DNA of 34,390 nt. It comes from CAADGY01 sp900696665 (GTDB taxonomy: Bacteria; Acidobacteriota; Terriglobia; Bryobacterales; Bryobacteraceae). Positions within the stretch are counted from its first letter, which is position 1. Each line of letters begins with the position of its first letter. This document shows, one piece after another, positions 1 to 7,696 of this stretch. The translations under genes were made by a program, and so were the position numbers. The stretch spans positions 1-34,390 of the forward strand of contig JAPSFM010000046.1 in NCBI GenBank assembly GCA_035063885.1, given 5' to 3'. The notes below the pieces were generated by a model. It made no database searches, had not been told where the DNA came from, and worked only from the letters and a program-made list of their open reading frames with translations.

Positions 1-87
1 GTCAACCTGCCAAGCCATCTCCAACTCAATCGCGAATGTAGTGTAGACTCGGTAACCGCCTAAACCTGTTTTCAATGGCTTAGGCCG
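1..87 (-). pseudogene. possible class A penicillin-binding protein fragment
   Basis: Read on the minus strand and running off the left edge of the window, this stretch stays open and gives GGYRVYTTFAIELEMAWQVD. That resembles the segment joining the glycosyltransferase and transpeptidase domains of class A PBPs (family pattern like GGLRVYTTLDxxLQxAA). Several usually conserved positions differ (Asp to Ala in TTLD, LQ to LE), so it is either decayed or a coincidence. It has no start of its own here and abuts the broken transposase gene. If real, it would be the leftover of a gene cut by a rearrangement. Only about 25 residues support this call. Confidence 0.3.
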
Positions 88-116
88 GGTTTCGTCCCTG
101 TGGTGACGAACTTGGG

Positions 117-383
117 TTAGCCCTGCTCTTTGCCCCATCGACTGGCGTGGCGCTCCGGGTTCTGGGCGTACCGTTCGCCGACTACGTGCCGGACTTCCTC
201 TTCCATTACGCCCATCATCAGCAGGAGTCCGGCCTCCCGCATCAGGTTGCCGACGCCCTCCTGAAGCATGCCGACGATTCCGGCCAGTGGCAGGACCATC
301 TGGATATTGGGGTTGACCTCGGTGGCGAGCCGGCGGAACTGCTCCACGGCGCGTTGCTTGTCGATCTGGTATCGTTTCTGCAT
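117..383 (-). pseudogene. IS256-family (Mutator-type) transposase, N-terminal fragment
   Basis: The 88-residue product matches, from memory of the family, the N-terminal region of Mutator/IS256-type transposases: a helical leader, then LMREAGLLLMMGVMEEEV and an ERYAQNPERHASRWGKEQG segment. In intact members this is followed at once by a Tyr/Phe-containing strand, a GQKVP-type segment and the DDE catalytic domain. Here a TAA replaces the next codon and nothing downstream resembles the rest, so about three quarters of the enzyme, including all catalytic residues, is missing. The start is well supported by a GGAG ribosome binding site seven bases before the ATG. It cannot transpose on its own. 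The fragment probably marks an old insertion followed by deletion. Confidence 0.7.
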
Positions 384-452
384 AGCGACTCTCCTTTTCT
401 TTGCCGAGAAATTTCCCTGAGGCTATCACGCCTCGGGGAATGGAGAGTCGCT
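384..452 (-). promoter_or_regulatory. nested inverted repeat hiding the transposase ribosome binding site
   Basis: On the plus strand AGCGACTCTCC (384-394) and GGAGAGTCGCT (442-452) are perfect 11-base inverted repeats. Between them TTCCCTGAGGC (412-422) and GCCTCGGGGAA (430-440) form a second stem with one mismatch around a 7-base loop. In the minus-strand transcript the arm next to the start codon contains the GGAG ribosome binding site, so a read-through transcript could fold and hide it. Sequestration of the transposase start in long transcripts is known for IS10 and IS50; its use here is inferred. Confidence 0.6.
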
Positions 453-691
453 ACTTTCTACGAACTACCGGGCATCCTCATGACCGTATCAGCTATCTGC
501 CAAGGGTTTCATACAGGCTTACCGAAAGCTCACAGTGTAGAATAGGTCTCCAAGCGGAGGCCGGATGTATCACGGCACAATTGATTGCACCCGGTCTCAG
601 AACATCTCCTCGAATCACGGGCCTTTGGAGATCTTGAATGTCCGTTCCAAATGCCGCTTGAGGTGGTTCTGCTTCCGGATGGCCTGAACGC
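453..691. other. non-coding remnant between transposase fragment and gene stump
   Basis: About 240 bases with no convincing gene. One minus-strand frame ends at 615 with IRKQNHLKRHLERTFKISKGP, which looks protein-like but cannot be assigned. The stretch probably carries the outer end of the insertion element and the junction with the interrupted gene at about 690-700. No terminal inverted repeat could be confirmed because the other end of the element is not in the window. Confidence 0.35.
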
Positions 692-841
692 TTAAGCTAC
701 AATCCGCTGTAAGTAGGAATTCAGCATCTGTTCCGAAGCGTCGTGATGACGCGGGTCCAAAGTCCGGAACTCCTGGGCCGCTACGCCCAGGGCAAGGACA
801 ACTGGGAGAACGCAAAAGATCGCCTTCATGGAAGTATTCAT
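692..841 (-). pseudogene. 5' stump of a secreted protein gene (49 codons)
   Basis: The ATG overlaps the stop of the upstream serine hydrolase gene in an ATGA, so translation is probably coupled. The product starts with a clear signal peptide (MNTSMKAIFCVLPVVLALG, cleavage likely after AAA/VAAQ) and then reads EFRTLDPRHHDASEQMLNSYLQRIVA before a TAA. In my recollection, Acidobacteriota secreted esterase/hydrolase proteins begin in the same style (LxPRxxxxxxMLxxYL) and continue for several hundred residues. That suggests this one was cut off at its 49th codon by the neighbouring insertion or deletion. The family assignment is an inference from a very short match. A small secreted peptide cannot be excluded. 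Confidence 0.5.
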
Positions 842-2298
842 TCTCTGTTGAGTTCCACCCAGTGAGTGAGGTTGAAGCCTCCTCGCATTCCTGGCAGAGC
901 GGTGGCTGTTGCGGAACCGTTGAGCTTGTCGCCACGGAGTTTCAATAGCAGGCGAATCTGCACAGGCCCGGGACCTGTGTCTTCCGTTCCGAGATTGCCG
1001 ATAAACTCGCCACTGAAGTAGCCGTCTTCCCATCGCGGATCGTTTACGAGCACCTTTTTTTGATCGCCGAGCTGAGCATGAACCTCATGAGAATCGAGCA
1101 GGCGGAGCGTGAACGGCAAGTCTTGCTTGTAGGTACTGATCTGTCCATTCCAAGCACCCTTAAGCTGCGAAGGGACGGTATCGACGGGGTGCGAAGCGGA
1201 CGGGCGCTCGGGCTGCCGCCAATTCGGCAGCATGACTTTGAAAATCTCATCAGCCACCTGGTGGGGAAGTTGGTCGTTGCCGTTGCACAGGACGATAACC
1301 GCGAGTTTTTCCGAAGGTACCAGCCGCAGCGTTGTCGCGACACCGTGCATGGCCCCATTATGGGAGATGGTGCGATAGCCGCCGGCCGTGTCGGTCACCA
1401 CCCAGGCTACCCCGTAACCTACGTTCTTGCCGCTCGGGAAGGTCGGCTTCTGCATGGCATTGATCCATTCATCCGAAAGAATCGCTTTTTGATCCGGCAG
1501 GTGCGCTTTCAGATGGAACATGCCAAAGCGCGCGAGATCGTGCGCGCTGGACCAGACAGCGGAGGCCCCGGTATGGTCGAATTCGTAAAAGACGACCGGG
1601 AGACCTTCGCGTCCGTATCGGGTTGAGGCAAACGACTCGAGACCGGGGCCGATGTGCACTGACGTGCGCGTAAGTCCAAGAGGGATGAACACCTGCTCCC
1701 GCATGAAATCCGCATAGCTTTTGCGCGAGATGCGCTCGATGATGTAATCCAGGATGCCGAAGCCGAGGTTCGAATACTGAAATCGCTCTCCTGGCGCCGT
1801 CACGAGATTGCCGTATCGCAGGATGGTTTCATCCATCGGCGGCGGCCGCCGCGATGTGCCGCTATAGAAAAATTGGACGTGCACTGGCAGCCCGGACGAA
1901 TGATTCGCAAGCCGCCGCACCGTAGCTTGCGCGGCGTCGCCAACTCGCGCGCGTATAATCGCGTTGCCGAGGTAATTATTGACAGCATGGTCCAGGTCGA
2001 GCTTGCCCGCCTGCACCAGCACCATCAGGCCGGTGGCTGTGAAGGGTTTCGAGATAGATGCAAGTGAGTACATCGTGTGCTCAGTGGCTTTCATGCGTTT
2101 CTCACGGTCAGCCCAGCCGAACCCCTCTTCCCAAACGATTTCTCCGTCCTTGGCGACAGCCACAGAGATGGACGGCATACCGGTTCTGACAAGACCCTTG
2201 CGTATGAACTCACGGACCTGATCAAAGGGATCGGCGGCGAGAAGGGGTAGGAAAGCGAGCAACAGAACAACGGACTGCGCACAGCATCTAGGGCTCAT
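838..2298 (-). CDS. secreted serine hydrolase, beta-lactamase class C / DD-peptidase fold
   Basis: This 486-residue protein belongs to the Beta-lactamase family PF00144, which covers class C beta-lactamases, DD-peptidases and esterases. It has an N-terminal signal peptide (hydrophobic residues 9-21). The three active-site motifs are present: SxxK as S81-I-S-K84, YxN as Y175-S-N177, and the third motif as H313-N-G. Residues from about 375 to the end form an extra beta-rich domain of the kind attached to many environmental members, ending at LTHWVELNRE. The start ATG at 2298 has no clear Shine-Dalgarno, but a TATACT lies seven bases before it. The stop overlaps the start of the next, truncated gene by four bases. 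Exact substrate (peptidoglycan, ester or beta-lactam) cannot be read from sequence; resistance should not be assumed. Confidence 0.9.
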   Translation of the reverse strand: MSPRCCAQSVVLLLAFLPLLAADPFDQVREFIRKGLVRTGMPSISVAVAKDGEIVWEEGFGWADREKRMKATEHTMYSLASISKPFTATGLMVLVQAGKLDLDHAVNNYLGNAIIRARVGDAAQATVRRLANHSSGLPVHVQFFYSGTSRRPPPMDETILRYGNLVTAPGERFQYSNLGFGILDYIIERISRKSYADFMREQVFIPLGLTRTSVHIGPGLESFASTRYGREGLPVVFYEFDHTGASAVWSSAHDLARFGMFHLKAHLPDQKAILSDEWINAMQKPTFPSGKNVGYGVAWVVTDTAGGYRTISHNGAMHGVATTLRLVPSEKLAVIVLCNGNDQLPHQVADEIFKVMLPNWRQPERPSASHPVDTVPSQLKGAWNGQISTYKQDLPFTLRLLDSHEVHAQLGDQKKVLVNDPRWEDGYFSGEFIGNLGTEDTGPGPVQIRLLLKLRGDKLNGSATATALPGMRGGFNLTHWVELNRE

Positions 2299-2305
2299 CC
2301 CGCTT

Positions 2306-2311
2306 AGTATA
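2306..2311 (-). promoter_or_regulatory. -10 element, possible leaderless start
   Basis: TATACT on the minus strand ends seven bases before the ATG of the serine hydrolase. A transcript starting at the usual distance would begin at or next to the A of the start codon, and the seven bases between (AAGCGGG) hold no good ribosome binding site. No convincing -35 hexamer is visible about 16-17 bases upstream. Confidence 0.4.
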
Positions 2312-2664
2312 TCCGCTGTCGTGCGCTATCGAAGTGCTCCGACGAAGCACCGTCAGACCCGGTGGGACCTCGACACCGCTGGGGTTCGTTCAGACTGCCG
2401 CGTGTCAAGTCCGGCACCGTGACGTGCCTGCCAGGTGCGCCACATAAATGCTCACTCTCCACTATCGCCATCATCCGCCGGGCGGCGGGTGAATAGGCCG
2501 CACCCTCCACATCCAGGTACCGGTCGCGACGGCTGTGGGCAAGGCTTCGCTGATCGTCCTGCCGTGCAAATACCCCAAGTTCTCCGTTTTCAAGTCGCCA
2601 CCCCTGAGGCGCGCGGCTCTTGACTCACGCCTCCAACAGCAGTAGCCTCGATGAACACCCGCAA
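2312..2664. other. intergenic region without recognisable gene
   Basis: Roughly 350 bases separate the divergent serine hydrolase and the large ASH/LVIVD protein. Short open frames here have no convincing start or family likeness. One plus-strand frame (about 2505-2645) reads IQVPVATAVGKASLIVLPCK and then a stop, which could be a decayed coding remnant. No tRNA, strong hairpin or clear plus-strand promoter was seen. Confidence 0.4.
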
Positions 2665-2665
2665 T

Positions 2666-2671
2666 AAGGAG
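2666..2671 (+). promoter_or_regulatory. Shine-Dalgarno site that sets the start of the large protein
   Basis: AAGGAG lies nine bases before the ATG at 2681. The more upstream in-frame ATG at 2651 has no such site. The start at 2681 (MPGALDSRMD) is therefore preferred. Confidence 0.65.
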
Positions 2672-2680
2672 ATGGTATCT

Positions 2681-5600
2681 ATGCCGGGCGCCCTCGATTC
2701 GCGAATGGACATTCTTTTACAACTCTCTACCTCGTACATTCGAACCGTCCTTCAGCGCAAGCTGGAAGACCTGGACCCGATGTGCATTACAACCAGCGTC
2801 GATGGTATCAATGTCCGCGACATCATGACGGAAATTGAAAGCGTCGCTGTGGCTTCAGCGGGTCCAGAGATGCGAAGCACCACGCTGTCGGTCGTGATCC
2901 ACGCCATCTACGGCTGGGTGCAGGATCCGAGCGTCTCTAATGACTGGATCAGTATCGATGAGGTGGAGGCGCTGCTGCCCCAACGCACCCGCTATACCGC
3001 CGTGTTCGACGTCCGCCCGTTTTCTGAAGTAGGCAGGATTAGACTGCGTCTTGAGCCTCAACAAGTCCCCGCTGTCGTGCCGGACGGCTTGCGCGACAGT
3101 TTGTCCGATAACGTGTTCATTCCGCTCACCTGGCTGGAGCAGAAACAGGTCTTCGAGGACCCGGGCGGGAATGAGCGCGATCTGCTATTACTGCGCATCG
3201 AACCCGCGGAGGTGTATCTCAAAGCGACCGATGAAACGACGCTAACCATCGGAATTATCGCGACACTGTTGCAGGACGAAAATCCCCGAGTGCTCGGGCC
3301 GCACGTGGATTTGAGCGCGGATCCAGTGATTGCGAACGACGCCGATTTGGTTTCGCATCGCTGTGGCCTGCCCGCCCAGACAGTGCTTTCGGAACAGGAT
3401 CTGCTGTTCTTCTGGATGGAGTTTGCGGACTCGTTCCTCAATGGCGCGGACTGGGGTTGCGCCTTCGACGCGAAGATTCTCGACGGCATTCTGCGCGGTC
3501 TTCCCTCGGCGTCGCTTAATGCCGTGGGCGAAGCACGGGACGGCTGCCCGCATAGAGGCGCCCGGCGATCCATGTGCCTGCGCCTGACGGGTCTCGGCGA
3601 TGGCAGCTTGCGGATTCGCGGCACCGGTCAATCCTATTGGTGCCCGCCGCCCGTGCTGTTCTGGAAGTCGAACGATTATTACGATGCGTTCTTCGATGCC
3701 GATCTCTCTCTGGAACTCGATGCAGGACTGCGCGCCACGTACACCGTCACATATGTTGAGTCCGGAGGGAAAGACATTACCGAGGAAGCGGCCAGCAACA
3801 TGCCGATGGAGGGCAGCCTCAACATTCGCGGCCTGCGCACGCGGTTTGGCAACACGGATAGCGATATGGGCCGCCTCGCCGCCACAGAGGTTGAAGTTCG
3901 CGAGACCGCCCTGGTGCTGAGGGGGACCGCTACGTTCCGCATCCGCTCGCCTAACCTGTCCGTTCCCGAACGGGTGATCCTCGCGGTCGATTGCGACGGC
4001 GAGGGCCCTCCATATGTGCGGTCTTTTCGCATTGAGAACACCGGGAACGCGCCAATCAACATCTGCCCTCCCGTAATCCGGAATTTGCCCGACAATGATC
4101 CGGATGCCGAGTTCTCCAACGCCGCCGTGTTCCGGCTTGCCTCGCCGCGCCAGTTACGGGAGGGTGGCTCCGGCCGCCGCCTGCTCGCAACTCGAGAGCT
4201 TGAGTTGCGCGTGGAACTGGATGCGCCGGCCGGTGATCGTTATGTCGCGCTGCTCGAGATTCCCACCCACGCCGGTATCTACAGCATCCGATTGATTGGC
4301 GATCTGCGCGCGGCAGAACTCACCTTGGAACCCGCAAGCCTGGACGTGGTCCGAACCGACTACGCGCGGCCCTGCACGGAGGACTACCCACGCATACGGC
4401 CGGTCCGCGCCAGCGTGCACGTGTCGAATGTGGGTCCGGGGAATCTGCAGATCTGCTCCATCGCATTTACCCGCAATCCGCTGCTGGATCCTGCGGTGCC
4501 CGAGTCGGGCGCGGTCTTTATGCCGGGGCCGAACGGCTATCCCCGCTTTCTCGCCAGCGGCGAATCGGACGAAATCGCCGTTCTGTTTGTGACCGACGAA
4601 GCCCACATCGGCCTTGAGTATAGCGGCTCCATGCGCATCCGCACCAGCAGCGGCGACTACGACGTCGAGCTGCGAGGCAGACTGGACCGCTCCGCGGAAG
4701 AGATGTTCCCCGCGCTCACTGGCAGGTTTGATGAAGGGATGTTCTGCGGCGATGCCAACTGGGACAGAGCGCAGGACTCAGACGGTGAGCTGTTGGATCC
4801 CGGAGCATTCGGGGATATCATGCCCGTACTCGGAGGGGCGGAATGCTGCCCGCCGCCTCGCGGCCCTGCTTGCCGCTGCGTCGATTTGTGGGCCGCGTCC
4901 TTCGATGCGCTGCCGGAGAATATCGAATTTGAGTTCCGCTCCTCAGGCGGGCAAACGTTGATGCGGCATACCTCTCGAACATCGCGCGATGTGCTGATCG
5001 CCCCGTTTGAGCCCGCCGGCAGCTACAGCCTCCGGGTCAGGTTGCCGCAACCTGTGCAGACCGGACGCCGATCTCGCATCGGCATTTGGCGCTGGCTATT
5101 GCAACAGGATGGTGTGTACGCGTCCGGCATGTTGGCGGACGTCGCAGCGAAGGAAGATGTCGGATACGCAGCCACAGGACACGGCATTGAGATTATGGAT
5201 CTAAGGGATCCGCGCGAACCGAAGCAGACCGGAAATATTGCCTCCGGCGCCAGAGTAGCCAGCCTTGCCGTCTCCGGCGACCTGCTGTTTGCTGCGGGCG
5301 AGGATCTTCAGGTTTATAGCCTTGCACAGCCCGCTCGGCCGCGGCGTGTGCCGCTGAAGCGCTCTCTTCCCGGGATGACGATCCTGGCCGCAAGCTGCGC
5401 CGCGCCGGTTGTCTACGCCTTCGGCCAACGGCTGCATGTGCTCGACATGTCCGATCCTCGCAAGCCGAGAGAGGTAGGAGGTGGAGACCTGGGCGTACGG
5501 GCGGTGCGCGCATATCTGGAAAACCGGCGTCTTTACGTTTTCGGCAAGGAGGGCTTCCAGATCTTCGATGTCCCGGCCGGCGCGCACCCCCGATCGGTCG

Positions 5601-5914
5601 CGCTCATCCGTGCGCCTCATGAAGTGCGCAACGGATTCGTCACCTGCCGCTCGGCGGTGCTGCTCTACGGCGATGACGCCGCAGGCGTCGTGGACATCAG
5701 CCAGCCCGCAGAGGCCTACCTCGCCGCGGAATGGCAGATCGAACCCTGGCTGCGCCCGTATGTGCCGCTCGCCGGGAGTGTGACGCGCTATGCCGGCGGC
5801 TTCCTCATGATTCAGGGTGACAGCCTGGGCGTGCGGCTGTTGCGCCTGCGGCGCAATCGCGTGAACCGCACCGGGCCGGAGCAACCCGCCGCCCGGCGAG
5901 ATGAGCCTGCGTAA
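2681..5914 (+). CDS. large multidomain protein with ASH-like Ig modules and C-terminal LVIVD propeller, function unknown
   Basis: The product has 1077 residues from ATG 2681 (1087 from 2651). No signal peptide or membrane segment is visible. Residues 1-440 are not recognised; the opening MDILLQLSTSYIRTVLQRKL is an amphipathic strand-helix pair faintly recalling TULIP-type lipid-binding folds (weak guess). At about 447-560 and 575-675 are two Ig-like segments with the ENTGNAPINI and SNVGPGNLQI pattern of ASPM-SPD2-Hydin (ASH) modules. Around 687-736 lies a Cys-rich stretch (GGAECCPPP, ACRCVD). Residues about 817-1050 contain at least four repeats of the LVIVD type (for example IEIMDLRDPREPKQTG, LHVLDMSDPRKPREVG), which build beta-propellers in surface proteins. 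The combination suggests a scaffold or binding protein. It stands alone, flanked by a divergent hydrolase and non-coding DNA, so context gives no role. Confidence 0.8.
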   Translation: MPGALDSRMDILLQLSTSYIRTVLQRKLEDLDPMCITTSVDGINVRDIMTEIESVAVASAGPEMRSTTLSVVIHAIYGWVQDPSVSNDWISIDEVEALLPQRTRYTAVFDVRPFSEVGRIRLRLEPQQVPAVVPDGLRDSLSDNVFIPLTWLEQKQVFEDPGGNERDLLLLRIEPAEVYLKATDETTLTIGIIATLLQDENPRVLGPHVDLSADPVIANDADLVSHRCGLPAQTVLSEQDLLFFWMEFADSFLNGADWGCAFDAKILDGILRGLPSASLNAVGEARDGCPHRGARRSMCLRLTGLGDGSLRIRGTGQSYWCPPPVLFWKSNDYYDAFFDADLSLELDAGLRATYTVTYVESGGKDITEEAASNMPMEGSLNIRGLRTRFGNTDSDMGRLAATEVEVRETALVLRGTATFRIRSPNLSVPERVILAVDCDGEGPPYVRSFRIENTGNAPINICPPVIRNLPDNDPDAEFSNAAVFRLASPRQLREGGSGRRLLATRELELRVELDAPAGDRYVALLEIPTHAGIYSIRLIGDLRAAELTLEPASLDVVRTDYARPCTEDYPRIRPVRASVHVSNVGPGNLQICSIAFTRNPLLDPAVPESGAVFMPGPNGYPRFLASGESDEIAVLFVTDEAHIGLEYSGSMRIRTSSGDYDVELRGRLDRSAEEMFPALTGRFDEGMFCGDANWDRAQDSDGELLDPGAFGDIMPVLGGAECCPPPRGPACRCVDLWAASFDALPENIEFEFRSSGGQTLMRHTSRTSRDVLIAPFEPAGSYSLRVRLPQPVQTGRRSRIGIWRWLLQQDGVYASGMLADVAAKEDVGYAATGHGIEIMDLRDPREPKQTGNIASGARVASLAVSGDLLFAAGEDLQVYSLAQPARPRRVPLKRSLPGMTILAASCAAPVVYAFGQRLHVLDMSDPRKPREVGGGDLGVRAVRAYLENRRLYVFGKEGFQIFDVPAGAHPRSVALIRAPHEVRNGFVTCRSAVLLYGDDAAGVVDISQPAEAYLAAEWQIEPWLRPYVPLAGSVTRYAGGFLMIQGDSLGVRLLRLRRNRVNRTGPEQPAARRDEPA

Positions 5915-6321
5915 GCGCCGTTACTCGCAGTGGCTGGGTTCGCCTCCGAGCGGGCATCGTGTGGGAATGGTGAACCCGCAGCACATCAACGCAGTACCTG
6001 GGCCTAAGTTGACACGGAAGAGGCGGAAGAACCAGGTCCTGCAATTGGAAGAAAGGGAAGCGCTCGGCGGATCATTCTTGACCGGTAGTTTCAGCTCCCA
6101 GCCCTAACGCACAACACCTACAAATTCCGCATTGGCCGTATTGTTGGCGTGTATCGAAAATAGTGCCTGCTCTGAAGACCAATGTCCGGGGCCGGCGCGA
6201 ATGCGGAACTGGCCTCCGTGGCGGCCTGCGCAGTCATCATTACGGCTTCTGATGTGCGCTCGCTGCCCCGGGTTGCGTGACTCGGAGATAAGCAGCAAAA
6301 CCTACCGGAAATTGGGACGCT
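5915..6321. other. intergenic region, no recognised feature
   Basis: About 400 bases after the large ASH/LVIVD gene. Open frames on both strands are short and lack ribosome binding sites or family likeness. A minus-strand frame ending at 6104 (AEFVGVVR) and a plus-strand frame overlapping the large gene's stop (5901-6107) were considered and not called. No T-rich terminator hairpin was found. Confidence 0.4.
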
Positions 6322-6543
6322 TCAGCCGGTGTTCAACGCCTCGTGAACAGCATCCAGCATGTGCGCGCTCTTGTACTCTCCGGGCCGAAGGTTGTCAAGA
6401 GCACGCACCAGCGGGTCAGAATCGTCTGTACATTCCTGAAGCCACCACATACGTTCTTCGAACGCAACCAGGGCGGCGCAGCCGCGCTCGCCGAAAATCA
6501 AAGGTTGAAGCATTGCTCCGATTTTCCGCACTTCCGCCAACAC
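6322..6543 (-). CDS. small hypothetical protein or 3' remnant downstream of phhA
   Basis: A frame of 73 codons begins at GTG and reads LVRALDNLRPGEYKSAHMLDAVHEALNTG at its end. Its composition resembles a real soluble helical protein (FEERMWWLQECTDD, then a charged helix), unlike typical shadow frames. No family is recognised. There is no good ribosome binding site at the GTG, and the frame continues upstream without an ATG. Adjacent frames over 6544-6690 hold a signal-peptide-like start (MMMLALAVTTASARRLLWILL) ending in a stop. This may therefore be the tail of a gene broken by one or two frameshifts. It is co-directional with phhA, 160 bases downstream. Confidence 0.3.
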   Translation of the reverse strand: MLAEVRKIGAMLQPLIFGERGCAALVAFEERMWWLQECTDDSDPLVRALDNLRPGEYKSAHMLDAVHEALNTG

Positions 6544-6703
6544 TCGAGCAGAAATTCCGGAAGACTGGACACGACAATCAATGCGACCGGCGCAACACCT
6601 GTGGCAATAGTATCCACAACAGCCTCCTGGCCGACGCCGTTGTCACGGCTAACGCGAGCATCATCATCATTCCAAGTGGCAAGCCAGTGGCCGCGGTGGA
6701 GGG

Positions 6704-7621
6704 TTACGTTCGTGGTCCCGCTTCCAGAAAACTCTTGAGATCCTGTTCGTTCACAGCAGGCTCGCCTGGAGCAACATTGTTCAGTTTGCCGGATTTCATC
6801 CATCGCTCCAGGCGTCCCACCAGATCGAAGAGGTGGTCGAAGGATTCCACGATGAACAGCAGCGGCTGGTAATGGTCGATTTCGAACGCCTGGTTCACAG
6901 CCCACTCGAGTTGTATGGGGTATCTCTGCACTTCGGGCGATTCGACGGCGTGCTCGATTTCGCCGTAGGAACTCAGCAGGCCGCTGCCATACACCCGCAG
7001 GCCATCGGCGCCGCGCATCAATCCGAATTCTACGGTGAACCAGAAAAAACGAGCCATGGCTTTGATGATGCTGGTCAGTGTCCGAATGCGCCGGCGCTCG
7101 TCGCCAATGCCTGAAACGAGTTCCGCCGCAGTATGAGCAGATTCCCCGAACCGTACCAGCGTTTCAGCGAAGGCTTTGTCTGTATGCATCGGCACATGCC
7201 CGGCAACGTCGTGGAATATGTCGGGCTCGGGAAGATAGTCGAGCTTGTCTGATCGCCGGATGGTGATAGTGGTGGGGAACTCGCGGTTGCGGAGGCAGTC
7301 GAAAAACAGGAAAGCGGGAACGTATCCACTGACCGCCTTGGCCTTGAAACCGGTCAGCGGCTTCAGGAACCGGTTGACGTCATCGAGCCTGGGAACCGCA
7401 CCGGAGTTCAGACAGAGCGAATCGATGCCGCGCAGAAAATGCTCGTTTGCATATTTCTGCCAGCGGGGAATGATGCGATGGTAGAGCTTTTTCCAGGCTT
7501 CGTGGTTCTCCGGGGAATAGAGTTCGTAAGGCTGTTGGATGTAAAGCTTGCCCTCGGTTTTCGCCTGCTCGATGAATGGCGCCTCGGTCGTAGTCAGACC
7601 CACGGCTGGTATGGTGTCCAT
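6704..7621 (-). CDS. phhA: phenylalanine 4-hydroxylase
   Basis: This is a biopterin-dependent aromatic amino acid hydroxylase of 305 residues, the length of bacterial single-domain enzymes that lack the regulatory ACT domain. It converts phenylalanine to tyrosine with O2 and a tetrahydropterin. The non-haem iron ligands are visible as H137 and H142 in PDIFHDVAGH and E198 in RFFWFTVEFG. The conserved YGSGLLSSYGEIEHA loop follows. A GAGGGGG purine tract lies just before the ATG and supports the start. It is divergent from hmgA, sharing a 75-base intergenic region, so both belong to phenylalanine/tyrosine breakdown through homogentisate. The 4-hydroxyphenylpyruvate dioxygenase and a pterin recycling enzyme (phhB) are not in the window. 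Confidence 0.95.
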   Translation of the reverse strand: MDTIPAVGLTTTEAPFIEQAKTEGKLYIQQPYELYSPENHEAWKKLYHRIIPRWQKYANEHFLRGIDSLCLNSGAVPRLDDVNRFLKPLTGFKAKAVSGYVPAFLFFDCLRNREFPTTITIRRSDKLDYLPEPDIFHDVAGHVPMHTDKAFAETLVRFGESAHTAAELVSGIGDERRRIRTLTSIIKAMARFFWFTVEFGLMRGADGLRVYGSGLLSSYGEIEHAVESPEVQRYPIQLEWAVNQAFEIDHYQPLLFIVESFDHLFDLVGRLERWMKSGKLNNVAPGEPAVNEQDLKSFLEAGPRT

Positions 7622-7696
7622 AACCGCCCCCTCTATTTTGATTATGCCCCACTCTCATGTGGTGTGATCTATGCTGAAGGCAGGGAGGGATGCTGG
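7622..7696. promoter_or_regulatory. divergent phhA/hmgA control region
   Basis: These 75 bases must hold the upstream signals of both divergent genes. Ribosome binding sites are seen for each: GAGGGGG before phhA and GGGAGG (7683-7688) eight bases before the hmgA ATG. TATGCT at 7670-7675 is a possible -10 for hmgA but lies very close to the ribosome binding site. No clear operator was found. Confidence 0.4.

Noticed and set aside
838..2298. Naming the serine hydrolase an antibiotic resistance beta-lactamase
   Set aside because: The motifs are shared with esterases and DD-peptidases; the long C-terminal domain and environmental context make resistance an unsupported claim.
2304..2510. Minus-strand frame upstream of the serine hydrolase
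   Set aside because: It would lie over the promoter region and has no recognisable sequence or start signal.
5901..6107. 68-codon plus-strand frame overlapping the stop of the giant gene
   Set aside because: It starts with an overlapping ATG but has no ribosome binding site and a low-complexity basic composition (RKRR, RKRRKN); no family likeness.
6104..6298. 64-codon minus-strand frame
   Set aside because: No ribosome binding site, irregular composition, and a competing frame over the same bases is equally open.
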